The notes under the pieces are model-generated. The model saw only the letters and a program-made list of their open reading frames with translations, was not told the DNA's origin and searched no databases. Positions 8,164 through 17,000 of a stretch of DNA of 64,000 nucleotides are shown piece after piece. The stretch is from JAMDEO01 sp963775295 (lineage in GTDB: Bacteria; Actinomycetota; Thermoleophilia; RBG-16-64-13): positions 3,224,001-3,288,000 of the forward strand of contig CAVZIK010000006.1 in NCBI GenBank assembly GCA_963775295.1, written 5' to 3'. A program made the translations under genes and the position numbers. Every line of letters begins with the position of its first letter. The first letter of the stretch is position 1.

Positions 8164-8394
8164 CTAGTCTTCACCGCCCTTGCTTCCGGAAGAAGCCAAG
8201 GAGGAGGCCTCGGCCTCCCCGATCTTCTCTATGACCATCCGATACGGCTCGTCCTGGAACGAGAAGTTGATGTGGGCATGGGCCTTCGTGATGTCCATCG
8301 AGGTGAGTTCGCACCCGCAGTCTTCTTGCATGTTGGCCAGAGCATCGCTCAAGAGTTGCAGGAGCTTGTGTTCCTGGTTGCTGCTCCCCATCAT
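8164..8394 (-). CDS. Small acidic hypothetical protein
   Basis: A 76-residue protein that I do not recognise. It has a predicted N-terminal helix (LLQLLSDALANMQ), a central pair of cysteines in EDCGCELT, a strand-rich middle (AHAHINFSFQDEPYRMVIEK) and a low-complexity Ser/Gly tail. The two adjacent ATGs at 8394/8391 follow GAGGAGAGG, a strong ribosome site, which supports real translation. It is 263 bp upstream of the CopZ-like gene on the same strand. Confidence 0.55.
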   Translation of the reverse strand: MMGSSNQEHKLLQLLSDALANMQEDCGCELTSMDITKAHAHINFSFQDEPYRMVIEKIGEAEASSLASSGSKGGED

Positions 8395-8809
8395 CCTCTC
8401 CTCTCAACCAGCCTCATTTCACTGTAACCCCGTCGGGCCATCGCCGCAATCCCCGGACGAGATCGGGAATGCGTAGGCCAACGCGGTCGAGAAGCTGGCG
8501 TGACGACAGATTGCGGCCGGGTGAGCAGTGACCGGTTTGAGATGAGTTGGAGCTCGGGTTTCGCACCCGCGGGCGACGGAAATGCTTAACCTTCTCTATC
8601 GGCATCTACGTCGGCGACCAGACGAGTACGACCGACCGCGAGCGGTTTGTCGGCAACGACCGCGAGCTCGAACACTACAGCGGGAGGTTCAATGGTGATC
8701 GACCTCTCCTGACACGGACTGAGCATGGACTCAAGGGCCTATGGGAACAAGGGTACCAGGCGGGTCAATCAGTCTGGCGGCGTGTAACTCCGCGATCAGA
8801 GGAGCGGAT
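8395..8809. other. Noncoding stretch between small hypothetical gene and cupredoxin-like gene
   Basis: About 415 bases. Only short open frames without ribosome sites occur on either strand. It must contain the divergent promoters of the flanking genes. Nothing else was recognised. Confidence 0.45.
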
Positions 8810-9559
8810 ATGTTCAGAGACGGAACTCACAGAAGAGATGCTTGTTCTCGTCGCGTGCGGCGCAGCGTGGTCGTTCTCGGTGCGGCCGTCGTCACTCTCG
8901 TGCTAGCGCTGTCGGGATGCGGCTCGGCGAGCACAACGGGGTCCACTGTGGTCGGGGAAACGACGACCATCGTCGCACAGGGACAGGCCGGATCTCTTCC
9001 GCTTACGGGGACGTCGTATACGATTTCTGTCGCCGGTGGCAAGTTGAGCCCGGCAACGCTCGAGATACCCGCTGGCTCGGGCGTGGTCTTCATCAACGCT
9101 GAGGACGACAGCCAGACGCAGCACGACCTTGTGGCAGACGATGGCAGTTTCGACACCATGGCCCTCAACCCTGGCGGTGAATACTACGTCTACTTCGCGG
9201 GGATGGGCACCGTCACGTTCCACGACGCGTTGAATCCCGAAATCAAAGGCAGCATCGTGATCACCACCGGGGACACGTACCTCGGGACGGGCATACCGCC
9301 GACCGGAGCCTTCATCGGCGTCGGCAAGAATGGGCTGAGTGCCACGACTACCCAGACCCGAGTGGGGGACCGCGTCACCTTTTTCAACGCCGAGGACGAC
9401 AACACCGTGAATCATCACATCGTCGCTGACGATGGCAGCTTCGACACGGGTGTCCTGCGGCCGGGCGAGTTCTACTCGGTGACCTTCCAAAGCCCGGGCA
9501 GCTACTCATTCCACGACGTGCTGGACTCAAGCGTCAAGGGAACAATCACGGTCAAGTAA
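8810..9559 (+). CDS. Tandem cupredoxin-like lipoprotein lacking type-1 copper ligands
   Basis: A 249-residue exported protein. A basic N-terminus, a hydrophobic stretch and the lipobox LALSGC (Cys about 37) mark it as a lipoprotein. A Ser/Thr-rich linker is followed by two tandem repeats of about 85 residues, each with FINAEDD or FFNAEDD, VADDGSFDT, and a terminal FHDALNPEIKG or FHDVLDSSVKG. This is the layout of plastocyanin-like domains, but the Cys-x-x-His-x-x-x-Met ligand loop is replaced (Asp for Cys, Asn/Asp for His, Ile/Val for Met). One histidine per domain in the QH/NHH segment and one in FHD remain (about 105 and 138; 202/203 and 235). Electron transfer is thus unlikely; metal binding through His is possible. 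ATG 8810 follows GAGGAG. Confidence 0.75.
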   Translation: MFRDGTHRRDACSRRVRRSVVVLGAAVVTLVLALSGCGSASTTGSTVVGETTTIVAQGQAGSLPLTGTSYTISVAGGKLSPATLEIPAGSGVVFINAEDDSQTQHDLVADDGSFDTMALNPGGEYYVYFAGMGTVTFHDALNPEIKGSIVITTGDTYLGTGIPPTGAFIGVGKNGLSATTTQTRVGDRVTFFNAEDDNTVNHHIVADDGSFDTGVLRPGEFYSVTFQSPGSYSFHDVLDSSVKGTITVK

Positions 9560-9653
9560 CAACGGGGCGAAAGTTCCCGGACCGCAGTCATACCCTGCAA
9601 CAGGGACCGACCGCATTGTGGGGCGGCCTTTGCAGTCCGGTACGTGAGTACCG

Positions 9654-10031
9654 CTAGGAAGACAATGGCACGGCGTCCATCCGCGGCGCTCCGTCGCCCA
9701 ACAGAGCCTCGACTGCCGCCTGATCGGCAAAGAGATGAAACGAGGGATCCTCAAGTAGTCCTACCATGCGGATCATCCCGGCGACACTTCTGTTGGCCCC
9801 TATGACACCCAAGCTGCCGTGCGGCCTTAGCGACCGCAGCAGGGTAAAGAATCCGCCCAAGCCGCCACTGTCCACGTAGAGGCACTGGCTCAGATCGATG
9901 AAGAGCAAATTGTCACTCGCGCGGAGCTGTCTGAGCCCCGCCTCGACAAAGTCGGAACTGTTGGAATGATCCAGATCTCCCGAAATCACCAGGGCCGGGG
10001 TGGACCCAAGAAATCCGGCGCGCATGGGCAT
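9654..10031 (-). CDS. STAS-domain anti-sigma-factor antagonist (RsbV/SpoIIAA-like)
   Basis: A 125-residue single-domain STAS protein. LLFIDLSQCLYVDSGGLGGF holds the conserved Asp-Ser (54-55), the serine phosphorylated by RsbW-type kinases and dephosphorylated by PP2C phosphatases. It should switch between phosphorylated (idle) and unphosphorylated (kinase-binding) forms. ATG 10031 is behind AGGAGG. It stands alone here, but three other partner-switching genes lie within 14 kb. Confidence 0.88.
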   Translation of the reverse strand: MPMRAGFLGSTPALVISGDLDHSNSSDFVEAGLRQLRASDNLLFIDLSQCLYVDSGGLGGFFTLLRSLRPHGSLGVIGANRSVAGMIRMVGLLEDPSFHLFADQAAVEALLGDGAPRMDAVPLSS

Positions 10032-10108
10032 AGTCTTACCTCCTGCCGCTTTGCCACCTCTTCTTCCCCCGGAGGCACGCGGACAAACAGGGCTGTCTTC
10101 CAGAGCTC

Positions 10109-10804
10109 CTACCCGACCTGGCCGCGTATCTCCCCTAGGGGATGCTTGGTCGTGCCTACATTGAGGTAAACCGAGCCCGACCGAACCAGCGCGATGAAGT
10201 CTGCGACCGTCTTGCCGCGCAACGGTCCAACGAAATGGTCAGCCGTAAAGGATCCCTGCGTGACAACTCCGCTAAAGACGTCGCTCATCGTGGGACCGCC
10301 GTAGATAGTGAGAATCGTCGAGCCGGTCTCACCGGCCTTGCCCTCATGCAGACGAGCCAATGTGAGGTTGGCAAGATTGCTCACGCGAAGGATGTAGCGC
10401 ACTGAGGAGCCGTCGGCCGCCACGGCGAGGGTGAGGGTGCCGGTCGCCGGGGTATCAACGACGGGGGTCTCGCTCTGGCCGGATAGCGCAGCACCAAGAG
10501 CCACGGTCGTATTCGTCGTCCCGAGCGTACTCGAGGTAGTGGCCGCCGCAATCGAAGTGGTACTCGTGGTCGAGGACGAAGGGGGGCTGGTGGAGGTCGA
10601 TGATGGAGCGACCGAGGTCGACGAAGTGGACGTAGAGGTCGTGGACGTTTTGCCGTCTGAGAAGACGAACACCCAGGCAATCACGGCGGCGACCACCACA
10701 ACGGCTAGAACGAGAAAGACCAAACGACGTCCTCGCGCCTGCTTCCTGCGGCGATGGTCGTTCCGAGAGCTGGGCGTAAGGTAGCGGCCTGGTTCCGGCG
10801 TCAT
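10109..10804 (-). CDS. Membrane-anchored CHRD-domain protein
   Basis: A 231-residue protein. A basic cytosolic start (RRRKQARGRR) is followed by one transmembrane helix (about 28-50), a long Ser/Thr linker (about 52-98) and a C-terminal CHRD domain beginning LSGQSETPVVDTPATGTLTL and ending HPLGEIRGQVG. CHRD domains are found in chordin and in bacterial surface proteins; their bacterial function is unknown. The protein should sit outside the membrane on a flexible stalk. An IS256-family insertion lies about 100 bp upstream and may have altered its promoter. Confidence 0.82.
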   Translation of the reverse strand: MTPEPGRYLTPSSRNDHRRRKQARGRRLVFLVLAVVVVAAVIAWVFVFSDGKTSTTSTSTSSTSVAPSSTSTSPPSSSTTSTTSIAAATTSSTLGTTNTTVALGAALSGQSETPVVDTPATGTLTLAVAADGSSVRYILRVSNLANLTLARLHEGKAGETGSTILTIYGGPTMSDVFSGVVTQGSFTADHFVGPLRGKTVADFIALVRSGSVYLNVGTTKHPLGEIRGQVG

Positions 10805-10895
10805 GATCCTCGGGAAGAAATGAATGAGAGATCCTTCTCACAGATGAGGTTCTGCGTTCCGTTCGAACTTCCTTGTGATCGGAGCTCCGGCGAGT

Positions 10896-10904
10896 CCTTC
10901 GGTC
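10896..10904. repeat. Left copy of 9-bp IS target-site duplication
   Basis: CCTTCGGTC directly abuts the left inverted repeat of the IS element; the same nine bases abut the right end at 12329-12337. Confidence 0.9.
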
Positions 10905-12328
10905 GGTAGTGTCCCCGGACGTGGTGTAACAGGAAGCGGCTGATCATGCCGGTTTCTGCGAAAAGGAAAGCCATCGAGTGTTCTCGTAGGTATTGGTGAC
11001 AAAGCCGTACCTATGAAGGAGGACACTACGATGGCCGATTCCATTGTCACCCCCGAAGAACTCCTCGGCAAGCTTCTTGCCGGCGGGGAAGTTGATCTGC
11101 TCCGTGAAGCTGCCCTTGCCATGCTTCGAGAGCTGATGGAGATCGACGTGCGGGGAAAGACCGGCGCCGCTCTTGGTGAACGCAGCCCCGATCGTCTGTG
11201 CTTGCGCAACGGATACCGGGAGCGGCGTCTTGATACCCGCGTGGGAACGCTCGAACTCCCCATCCCCAAGCTCCGAGAAGGCAGCTACTTCCCCAGCTTC
11301 CTTGAACCGCGCAGAAGAAGCGAGGAGGCGCTCTTTGCCGTCATTGCCGAGGCCTATGTGAAGGGCGTCTCCACCCGCAAGGTCGAAGAGCTTGCCCATG
11401 CTCTTGGCATCGATGGCATCTCGAAAAGCGAGGTCTCCCGCATCTGCGCCCGCCTGGACGCGCAGGTCGAAGCCTTTCGCGGCCGGCCGCTTGTTGGGCG
11501 CTACCCGTATCTCTTCCTCGACGCCACCTACGAGAAGGTGAGAGACGAGACCGGCAGAGTGGTCTCCATGGCGCTCGTGGTGGCCTACGCGGTCTCCGAG
11601 ACCGGCGAGAGGGAGGTACTCGGGCTTGAGGTGTGCAAGAGCGAGGATTACGCGTTCTGGAAGGGATTTCTCGCCGGTCTTGTCTCCCGGGGCCTTGCTG
11701 GAGTGCTTCTCGTTATCTCCGATGCGCACAAGGGTCTGAGAAAGGCTATCGATGAGGTCTTTCTGGGAGCGGGCTGGCAGAGATGCCGGGTGCACTTTCT
11801 GCGCAATCTGCTCTCCCTTGTGCCCAAGGACGGCCAGGGCATGGTCCTTGCCGCGGTGAGGCTCGTCTTCCAGCAACCCGATAAGGCCCGGGCCAGAGAG
11901 GAACTGAGGGCTCTTGCCGGCCGCCTGCAGGAACGCCTGCCCCGGGTGACCGCGCTTCTTCTGGAGGCCGAGGAAGAGATCCTTGCCCACATGGACTTCC
12001 CCTCTGAACATTGGCGCCAGATCTCCTCCACCAATCCCCTGGAGCGCCTCAACAAAGAGATCAACCGGCGTACGCGGGTGGTCGGCCTCTTCCCGAATGA
12101 GGGAAGCCTCGTCCGACTGATCGGCGCTGTCCTTTGCGAACAGAACGACGAGTGGGCGGTCTGTCGCAAGTACATGAGCCGCCACTCCCTGGCTCGCATC
12201 TACCAACAAACCACCCCGGAGATCGAAGGAGAGATCACCCACGCCGTTGCCATTCCCATCCACTGAAGGCTAAGCTTGAAGACCTACGAGAACACGATGG
12301 CTCTTACACCACATCGTGGGACGCTACC
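10905..12328 (+). mobile_element. Complete IS256-family insertion sequence
   Basis: A 1424-bp element. The terminal inverted repeats, 10905-10929 and 12304-12328, match at 21 of 25 positions (GGTAGTGTCCC... against GGTAGCGTCCC...), and a longer subterminal inverted repeat (GTGTTCTCGTAGGT) lies at about 10969-10991 and 12282-12302. It is flanked by a perfect 9-bp direct repeat. One intact transposase gene fills it. The insertion is in the divergent promoter region of the CHRD gene and the gene at 12480, and breaks no recognisable coding sequence. Confidence 0.95.
11031..12266 (+). CDS. IS256-family transposase (DDE, mutator type)
   Basis: A 411-residue transposase of the IS256 (MULE-like) family. 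Catalytic landmarks are LFLDATYEKVR (first Asp), VISDAHKGLRKA (second Asp) and STNPLERLNKEINRR (Glu). The C-terminal CRVHFLRNLLSLVP segment is also typical. ATG 11031 is preferred over 11013 because AAGGAGG lies eight bases upstream. The frame is intact and the element has full ends, so it may still be active. Confidence 0.95.
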   Translation: MADSIVTPEELLGKLLAGGEVDLLREAALAMLRELMEIDVRGKTGAALGERSPDRLCLRNGYRERRLDTRVGTLELPIPKLREGSYFPSFLEPRRRSEEALFAVIAEAYVKGVSTRKVEELAHALGIDGISKSEVSRICARLDAQVEAFRGRPLVGRYPYLFLDATYEKVRDETGRVVSMALVVAYAVSETGEREVLGLEVCKSEDYAFWKGFLAGLVSRGLAGVLLVISDAHKGLRKAIDEVFLGAGWQRCRVHFLRNLLSLVPKDGQGMVLAAVRLVFQQPDKARAREELRALAGRLQERLPRVTALLLEAEEEILAHMDFPSEHWRQISSTNPLERLNKEINRRTRVVGLFPNEGSLVRLIGAVLCEQNDEWAVCRKYMSRHSLARIYQQTTPEIEGEITHAVAIPIH

Positions 12329-12337
12329 CCTTCGGTC
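12329..12337. repeat. Right copy of 9-bp IS target-site duplication
   Basis: CCTTCGGTC, identical to 10896-10904 on the other side of the element. Confidence 0.9.
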
Positions 12338-12479
12338 CCTCCAGGCTCCGACTGTCCGCGATTCAATCTGTCGAGAACTGGGTAGAAGCCAACAGTCCGC
12401 CTTCGCAGTAACGCCGGCCCTTTCGGGCAACCCGCGCGAATTTGGGCGAAGAAATCACCGCTAATCTTGGGAGCCATTC

Positions 12480-12932
12480 TTGACCACGTGCACTGATACG
12501 CAGAAAAGCAGTTGGGTCTTTGTCGATGCAACGGTATTCGCAGTGTTCGCAGGGCTCTCGGAGGACCTTTGGGACCGGACCGTGTGCGGTTTCCTCGATC
12601 ACAGCATGGGAGGAGCGGCGAGAATAGAATCTGTGTCACTGTCTTCTTCGGAGGGCAAATCGTCTCTCAAGGTGCTCCTCACGCCCGACAAGCCCGCAGG
12701 CACAAAAGGGGCCTTGCTAAGAAACGTCGCTATCAGCGACTTTCGCAATGGCTATGTCACCGGGCTACTCCTTTCATTGCCCACCGTGCAAGCGCTCATG
12801 AACGAGTCAGGGGTTCCGCGAAATCTGGCCCCACGTAAGAGCCGGCTGTTGCGCGAACAGGCTGACGCCTTGAATCGACTGCTCGAGACAGCCGAGAGCC
12901 ATTTGCGGCATTCTGAGACGAAACTCCAGTAG
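12480..12932 (+). CDS. Hypothetical protein with C-terminal helical segment
   Basis: A 150-residue soluble protein I do not recognise. The N-terminal half alternates strands and helices (SSWVFVDATVFAVFAGLSED; the LKVLLTPDKPAG region); the C-terminal 40 residues are a charged, probably coiled helix (SRLLREQADALNRLLETAES). The start is TTG 12480 with GGGAG about six bases before it. It is the first rightward gene after the IS element and precedes the truncated RRM gene and the STAS/RsbW fusion, so it may belong to the signalling block. Confidence 0.5.
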   Translation: MTTCTDTQKSSWVFVDATVFAVFAGLSEDLWDRTVCGFLDHSMGGAARIESVSLSSSEGKSSLKVLLTPDKPAGTKGALLRNVAISDFRNGYVTGLLLSLPTVQALMNESGVPRNLAPRKSRLLREQADALNRLLETAESHLRHSETKLQ

Positions 12933-13017
12933 AAGCCCGGTTGGGGAAGTGCGGCGGCGATGTGTTGATCGGCAGGTGTCCGGGTAGATCAACGCCAGCA
13001 AGCGTTTGGAGGCCATT

Positions 13018-13197
13018 GTGAGCTCAACAAGACTGTACGTGGGCAACCTCAGCTATTCCACGTCTGAAGAAGCCCCCAGGAACCTTATCGACCCGGACGG
13101 CGAAGTCGTCTCGGTCAATCTCATCACTGATCGAGACTCCGGGCGACCCAAGGGCTTCGGCTTCGTGGAGACGGCTTCCATGGAGGCCCGAAAGTAG
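13018..13197 (+). pseudogene. Truncated RNA-recognition-motif (RRM) protein
   Basis: A 59-codon frame begins at GTG 13018 behind GGAGG. It holds RNP2 (LYVGNLSYS) and RNP1 (RPKGFGFVE), the two RNA-binding strands of the small bacterial RRM proteins, then stops after ETASMEARK. Family members are normally 80-100 residues and continue through a second helix and a fourth strand, both missing here. The lost segment is not found in another frame: the downstream gene starts 8 bases later. It is either a pseudogene or a deliberately short form; loss of half the fold makes RNA binding doubtful. Confidence 0.65.
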
Positions 13198-13204
13198 TGG
13201 CCCC

Positions 13205-14086
13205 GTGAAACGCGTGTGTGCCTGGTGCGACGCCGAGCTTGAGTGCAGCCCCGAGGACGAGACCATTGTTCACGTCACTCATGGGATCTGTGCGAAGTGC
13301 ACAGCCTTGATCGAGAGCAGTGAGTTCACGGCCCTCGGGATCCGGTTGGAGGCTTGGACGAACGGTCCCACCCTTGCTCTGAAAGGCGAGGTCGATCATG
13401 AAAACGTTGGTCAACTTGTCGAGGTACTGCGGGAAACCATCGGGGAGGAGAGCCGGAGCATCGTCTTGGACCTTTCCCAAGTCAGCTACGTAGACAGTGC
13501 CGGGATCGCTGCCATCTACGAACTCCTCGAAAACGTACAGGGGGCAAAGGAAGTCCAAATGACGGGGCTCACTTCGAATCTCTGGCGTATCTTTCAGATC
13601 TCGGGTCTGACTGCGTTAGCTGGCGTAAGCATCACCCCTCAGGGCGAGAACCCATCCCGCGACTCGTCGCCCAGCCTGCCCCGAACAAGGCGCCGAGGCA
13701 CGGTGCTTCCCCGCACCACCCTTTTCGCGGGACGACTCGACCAACTGGCCCGAATACGCAATTTCGCCGGCAAGGTCGCCGGAGAAGCCCGCCTGGAACC
13801 AGAGAGGATCTTCGATCTGCAGGTGGCCGTCTCTGAAGCCTCCGCGAACGCCATCGAACACGGACTGCCAGCGGGCGATCTATCGATTTCGGCCTCCTGC
13901 AAAGATGGCTGGCTCACTATCGTTGTCTCTCACCCGGGTTATTTTCAGGCTCGGTCAGGGCAGGACCCGGCGAGGAGCCATCGGGGGATGGGGATGCCTC
14001 TGATGCTCGCCCTCACCGATGAGATCACCGTAAGTCATCCCCCCGGGGCCGGGACCAGCGTATTTCTATCCTTGTATTTGGGATAG
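13205..14086 (+). CDS. Zinc-ribbon / STAS / RsbW-like kinase fusion protein
   Basis: A 293-residue three-part protein. Residues 1-40 form a CxxC...CxxC knuckle (C5, C8, C29, C32). Residues ~45-145 are a STAS domain with SYVDSAGIAAIYE, Asp97-Ser98 being the phosphorylation motif. Residues ~165-293 are a GHKL ATPase of the RsbW/SpoIIAB type, with the N-box in VAVSEASANAIEHG (E211, N215) and a glycine box in HRGMGMPLMLAL. Antagonist and kinase are normally separate proteins; here they are covalently joined, so phosphorylation may be intramolecular. The start is GTG 13205. It ends 5 bp before the end of the convergent 1418-residue CheB-CheR-PP2C gene, a likely partner phosphatase. Confidence 0.85.
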   Translation: MKRVCAWCDAELECSPEDETIVHVTHGICAKCTALIESSEFTALGIRLEAWTNGPTLALKGEVDHENVGQLVEVLRETIGEESRSIVLDLSQVSYVDSAGIAAIYELLENVQGAKEVQMTGLTSNLWRIFQISGLTALAGVSITPQGENPSRDSSPSLPRTRRRGTVLPRTTLFAGRLDQLARIRNFAGKVAGEARLEPERIFDLQVAVSEASANAIEHGLPAGDLSISASCKDGWLTIVVSHPGYFQARSGQDPARSHRGMGMPLMLALTDEITVSHPPGAGTSVFLSLYLG

Positions 14087-14091
14087 AAGCT

Positions 14092-17000
14092 CTAGGGGAC
14101 GCGTCGGACAACGAGTACCGCCACATCGTCCGTGAGGTCCCCCCCGCAGAACTCGGATGCCTCGTTCAGCAGGGCCTCGGCCATGGCCTGGGCGCTACCA
14201 CCCACAAGGCGTTCCACCGCCTCCAGAAGTCTTGCCTCCCCGAAGAGATCGTCCCCCCGTCTTGCCTCCGTCAGCCCGTCGGTATACATGACGAGGGTCT
14301 CCCCTGTCCCAAGGGAGTCGGCGCGGGCGTGGTAGGGGGCCACGGCAAAGCCGAGTGGCGGAGCGGACGGGTGCTCGAGAATACGACACGAGCCCGCGCA
14401 CACGATTCCCGGGGGGTGCCCTGCGCCCGCTATCTCCAGTTCGCCGGTCTTCCTGTCGAGTACGACAAGCAGGCCGGTGGCCGCCCGAGTTCCTCCATCG
14501 GTCTCGCGTACGATCCTGCCCACTGTATCGAGAATGACGCCGGGAGACGGCTCTAGAAGCGCAACCGCTCGAGTTGAGGCGCGAATGACGTCGGTAAGTT
14601 CGGCCGCCGCCAGCCCTTTTCCCATCACGTCCCCCACAAGAAGGACGGCGTTATCTCCGTCGATGGGAAAGACCTCATAGAAGTCTCCTCCCACGTTCTC
14701 GACCTCAGAGGCCATGTGGACGGCCGCGGCTATTTCAAGTCCGGCAAGTCGCGGCACCCTGGGGCTGAGACGCCTTCTTAAACTTTCCGCCAATCTATGT
14801 TCGGCCTGGAAGAAACGGGCATTCTCCAGCCCGAGTGAAGTGGCCGCCGACAATTTGACCAGGAAATCCTGTTCTTCAGGACTAGGCTCACGATTACTCT
14901 CGGTGAAGCCCAGCAGCAGAATCCCGGAAAGGGCACCGCCGAGCAAGAGGGGGACGAGAAACACGGACGAGATACCGCTCTGCTTTAGAAATGCGTGGTC
15001 CAAGCGATGGTCCCGCGGGTCGTTAAGTGTGAGCGGTTCCATGCTTATTGCCCGCGCCGGAAAAGCTTGAGCTTCTTCCGCGCCCCAGGATTGTCCGATG
15101 AGTTCGGGGCCAAACCCGAGGATGTGGCCGATCCGCCAACCGTCCTTGACTTGAAAGGAACAAAGCGCGCGATCCGCAGCGAGAGCACCGGCCGCCTTTT
15201 CAATAATGACCCCCATGTCGTCCTCGACGTTTCGGGAGGTGGCGATTTCCGCGAGGATTTCGCTAAGCACGGACCTCATCTCTTTGGCCCCGAGCAGTTC
15301 AGCGTGGAGCCCGGCGTTTTCGAGAGCAAGCGAGATGCTGGCACCGAGTTTGACGGCGAAGTCGAGTTGGGCCTCGGTGAAAGCCATCGGCCCGGATAAA
15401 CAGTCGAGTAAGAGAACCCCCAGGGTCCTGTCCTTTGTCATAAGTGGGATGACGAGCTCTGAGCGAACATCAAATCGGGCAAGAAAGGCAGGAGTCACCC
15501 TCTCATCGGTCGCGGTGTCATCGATTGCGACCGGTAGTCTCTCGCGCGCCGCCTGGGCCGCCTGGGGCAGTTCGTCACCCTCAATGTGGGTTCCCACCAG
15601 ACGGCTGGAGTGGCCTTGCACGTAGCGGATCGTCCAACCAGAGCCGCTGGCGAGGAGAACGGCCGACTTTTGAGCATCCAGGGCATTCCCGGCCCGCTCC
15701 ATGACCCGGCGCATGATCTCGTCGAACTCGAAGGTGGAATGGATGGAGACGTCGATATCATTGAGCGCGTCTCCCAAGTGTTTGGACTCCGCGGTCCGCT
15801 CAAGAGCGCGTTTGAGTTCGTCGACGTCAATGAAGCTAAGGACGGCGCCTTCCACACGTCCCTCGACCGTCTTGTACGGGCGCACTCTCACCGAGTACCA
15901 GCGACCATCCTCATCCTGGACTTCACGAACCGATGGACTGAGCGAGTCGATGGCCACGTGCAGGAATTCGTCTAGGTCGGGTATGGTGATTTTTGGCTTG
16001 ATCTCGCTCAGGCGTCGACCGATATCTGAGGGCACCACGTGTAGGACGGCCTCGGTGCCGGGAGTGTAACGGCGAAGGCGCATGTCCCCATCCAGCATGA
16101 CGATGGGGATGACAACGCTTGCAAGAAGGTTGGCGAGATCATCATAGGCTTGGCTGAGCTCGGCGTTGCGGGCGATGATCTCGTCATTGACAGTGCTTAG
16201 CTCCTCGTTTATCGACTGCAGCTCCTCCTTCGCCGTTTCCAATTCCTCGTTTGTGCTCTGAAGCTCTTCGTTACTCGATTGGAGTTCTTCGTAGGCCGCA
16301 CGGAGTTCTTCGGTCCCCACATCCTTCTCGACGATCACCGACTCGAGATGCTCGCGAGAAGCTTCGAGCTCTCTTCTCAGGAGATCGACCTCTTGCTCGT
16401 CGCCGACTTCAGTCGGCGCGGGAATCTCCCCCTCCGCTGCCGGCCTGGCACCTTGTCGACCGGGCTCCCCAAAAGAGACGACAAAGTAGATGCGCCCGTC
16501 GGCGGACCGAAAGGGAGTGACCTCGAGATCGACTGGCCGTCGAGCGCCGTTCGCACGCACCTTGACGCCAGCTTTTCGGGCCGGGGCCTGGGTCTCACCG
16601 GCCTCCTTAAGAGCGCTCCTCAGATCGTGGGCGAGTCCTTCGCGGGCCATTCGAAAGAGGTCAAGCGAAGCGCGCCCCGGAGGGTGTTCGAGGTAGCCGG
16701 CCGTCGATCCGCGGAAAGAGAGCACGCGATAGCTGTCGTCGACAACAACGCTCGCCGGCGCGTAAGCTTTGGCGAGAGCTTCATCCGCCTCATGCTGGAG
16801 GTCGTGAGAATCAAGCGGCTTCTCCTCGCGAACCAAGGCGCGGGCCGAGCCGCCCACGGCGAACATGGAGCCGGGCCGGCCAAGACTCAGGGGAAGCGTC
16901 GGGGGCACATCCCTACGGGAGTAGACGTGATGTTTCTTATCTAGGAGGTCAAAAAGCTTGTTTTCGGCCCCGACGGTCTCGGCGCGACCGAGCAGAAGAA

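Noticed and set aside
8414..8605. 63-codon leftward frame just upstream of the small acidic hypothetical gene
   Set aside because: No ribosome site and arginine-rich, low-complexity sequence; not supportable as a gene.
10944..12263. Leftward frame of about 440 codons opposite the transposase
   Set aside because: Mirror frame of the IS256-family transposase, lying inside the element and its inverted repeats.
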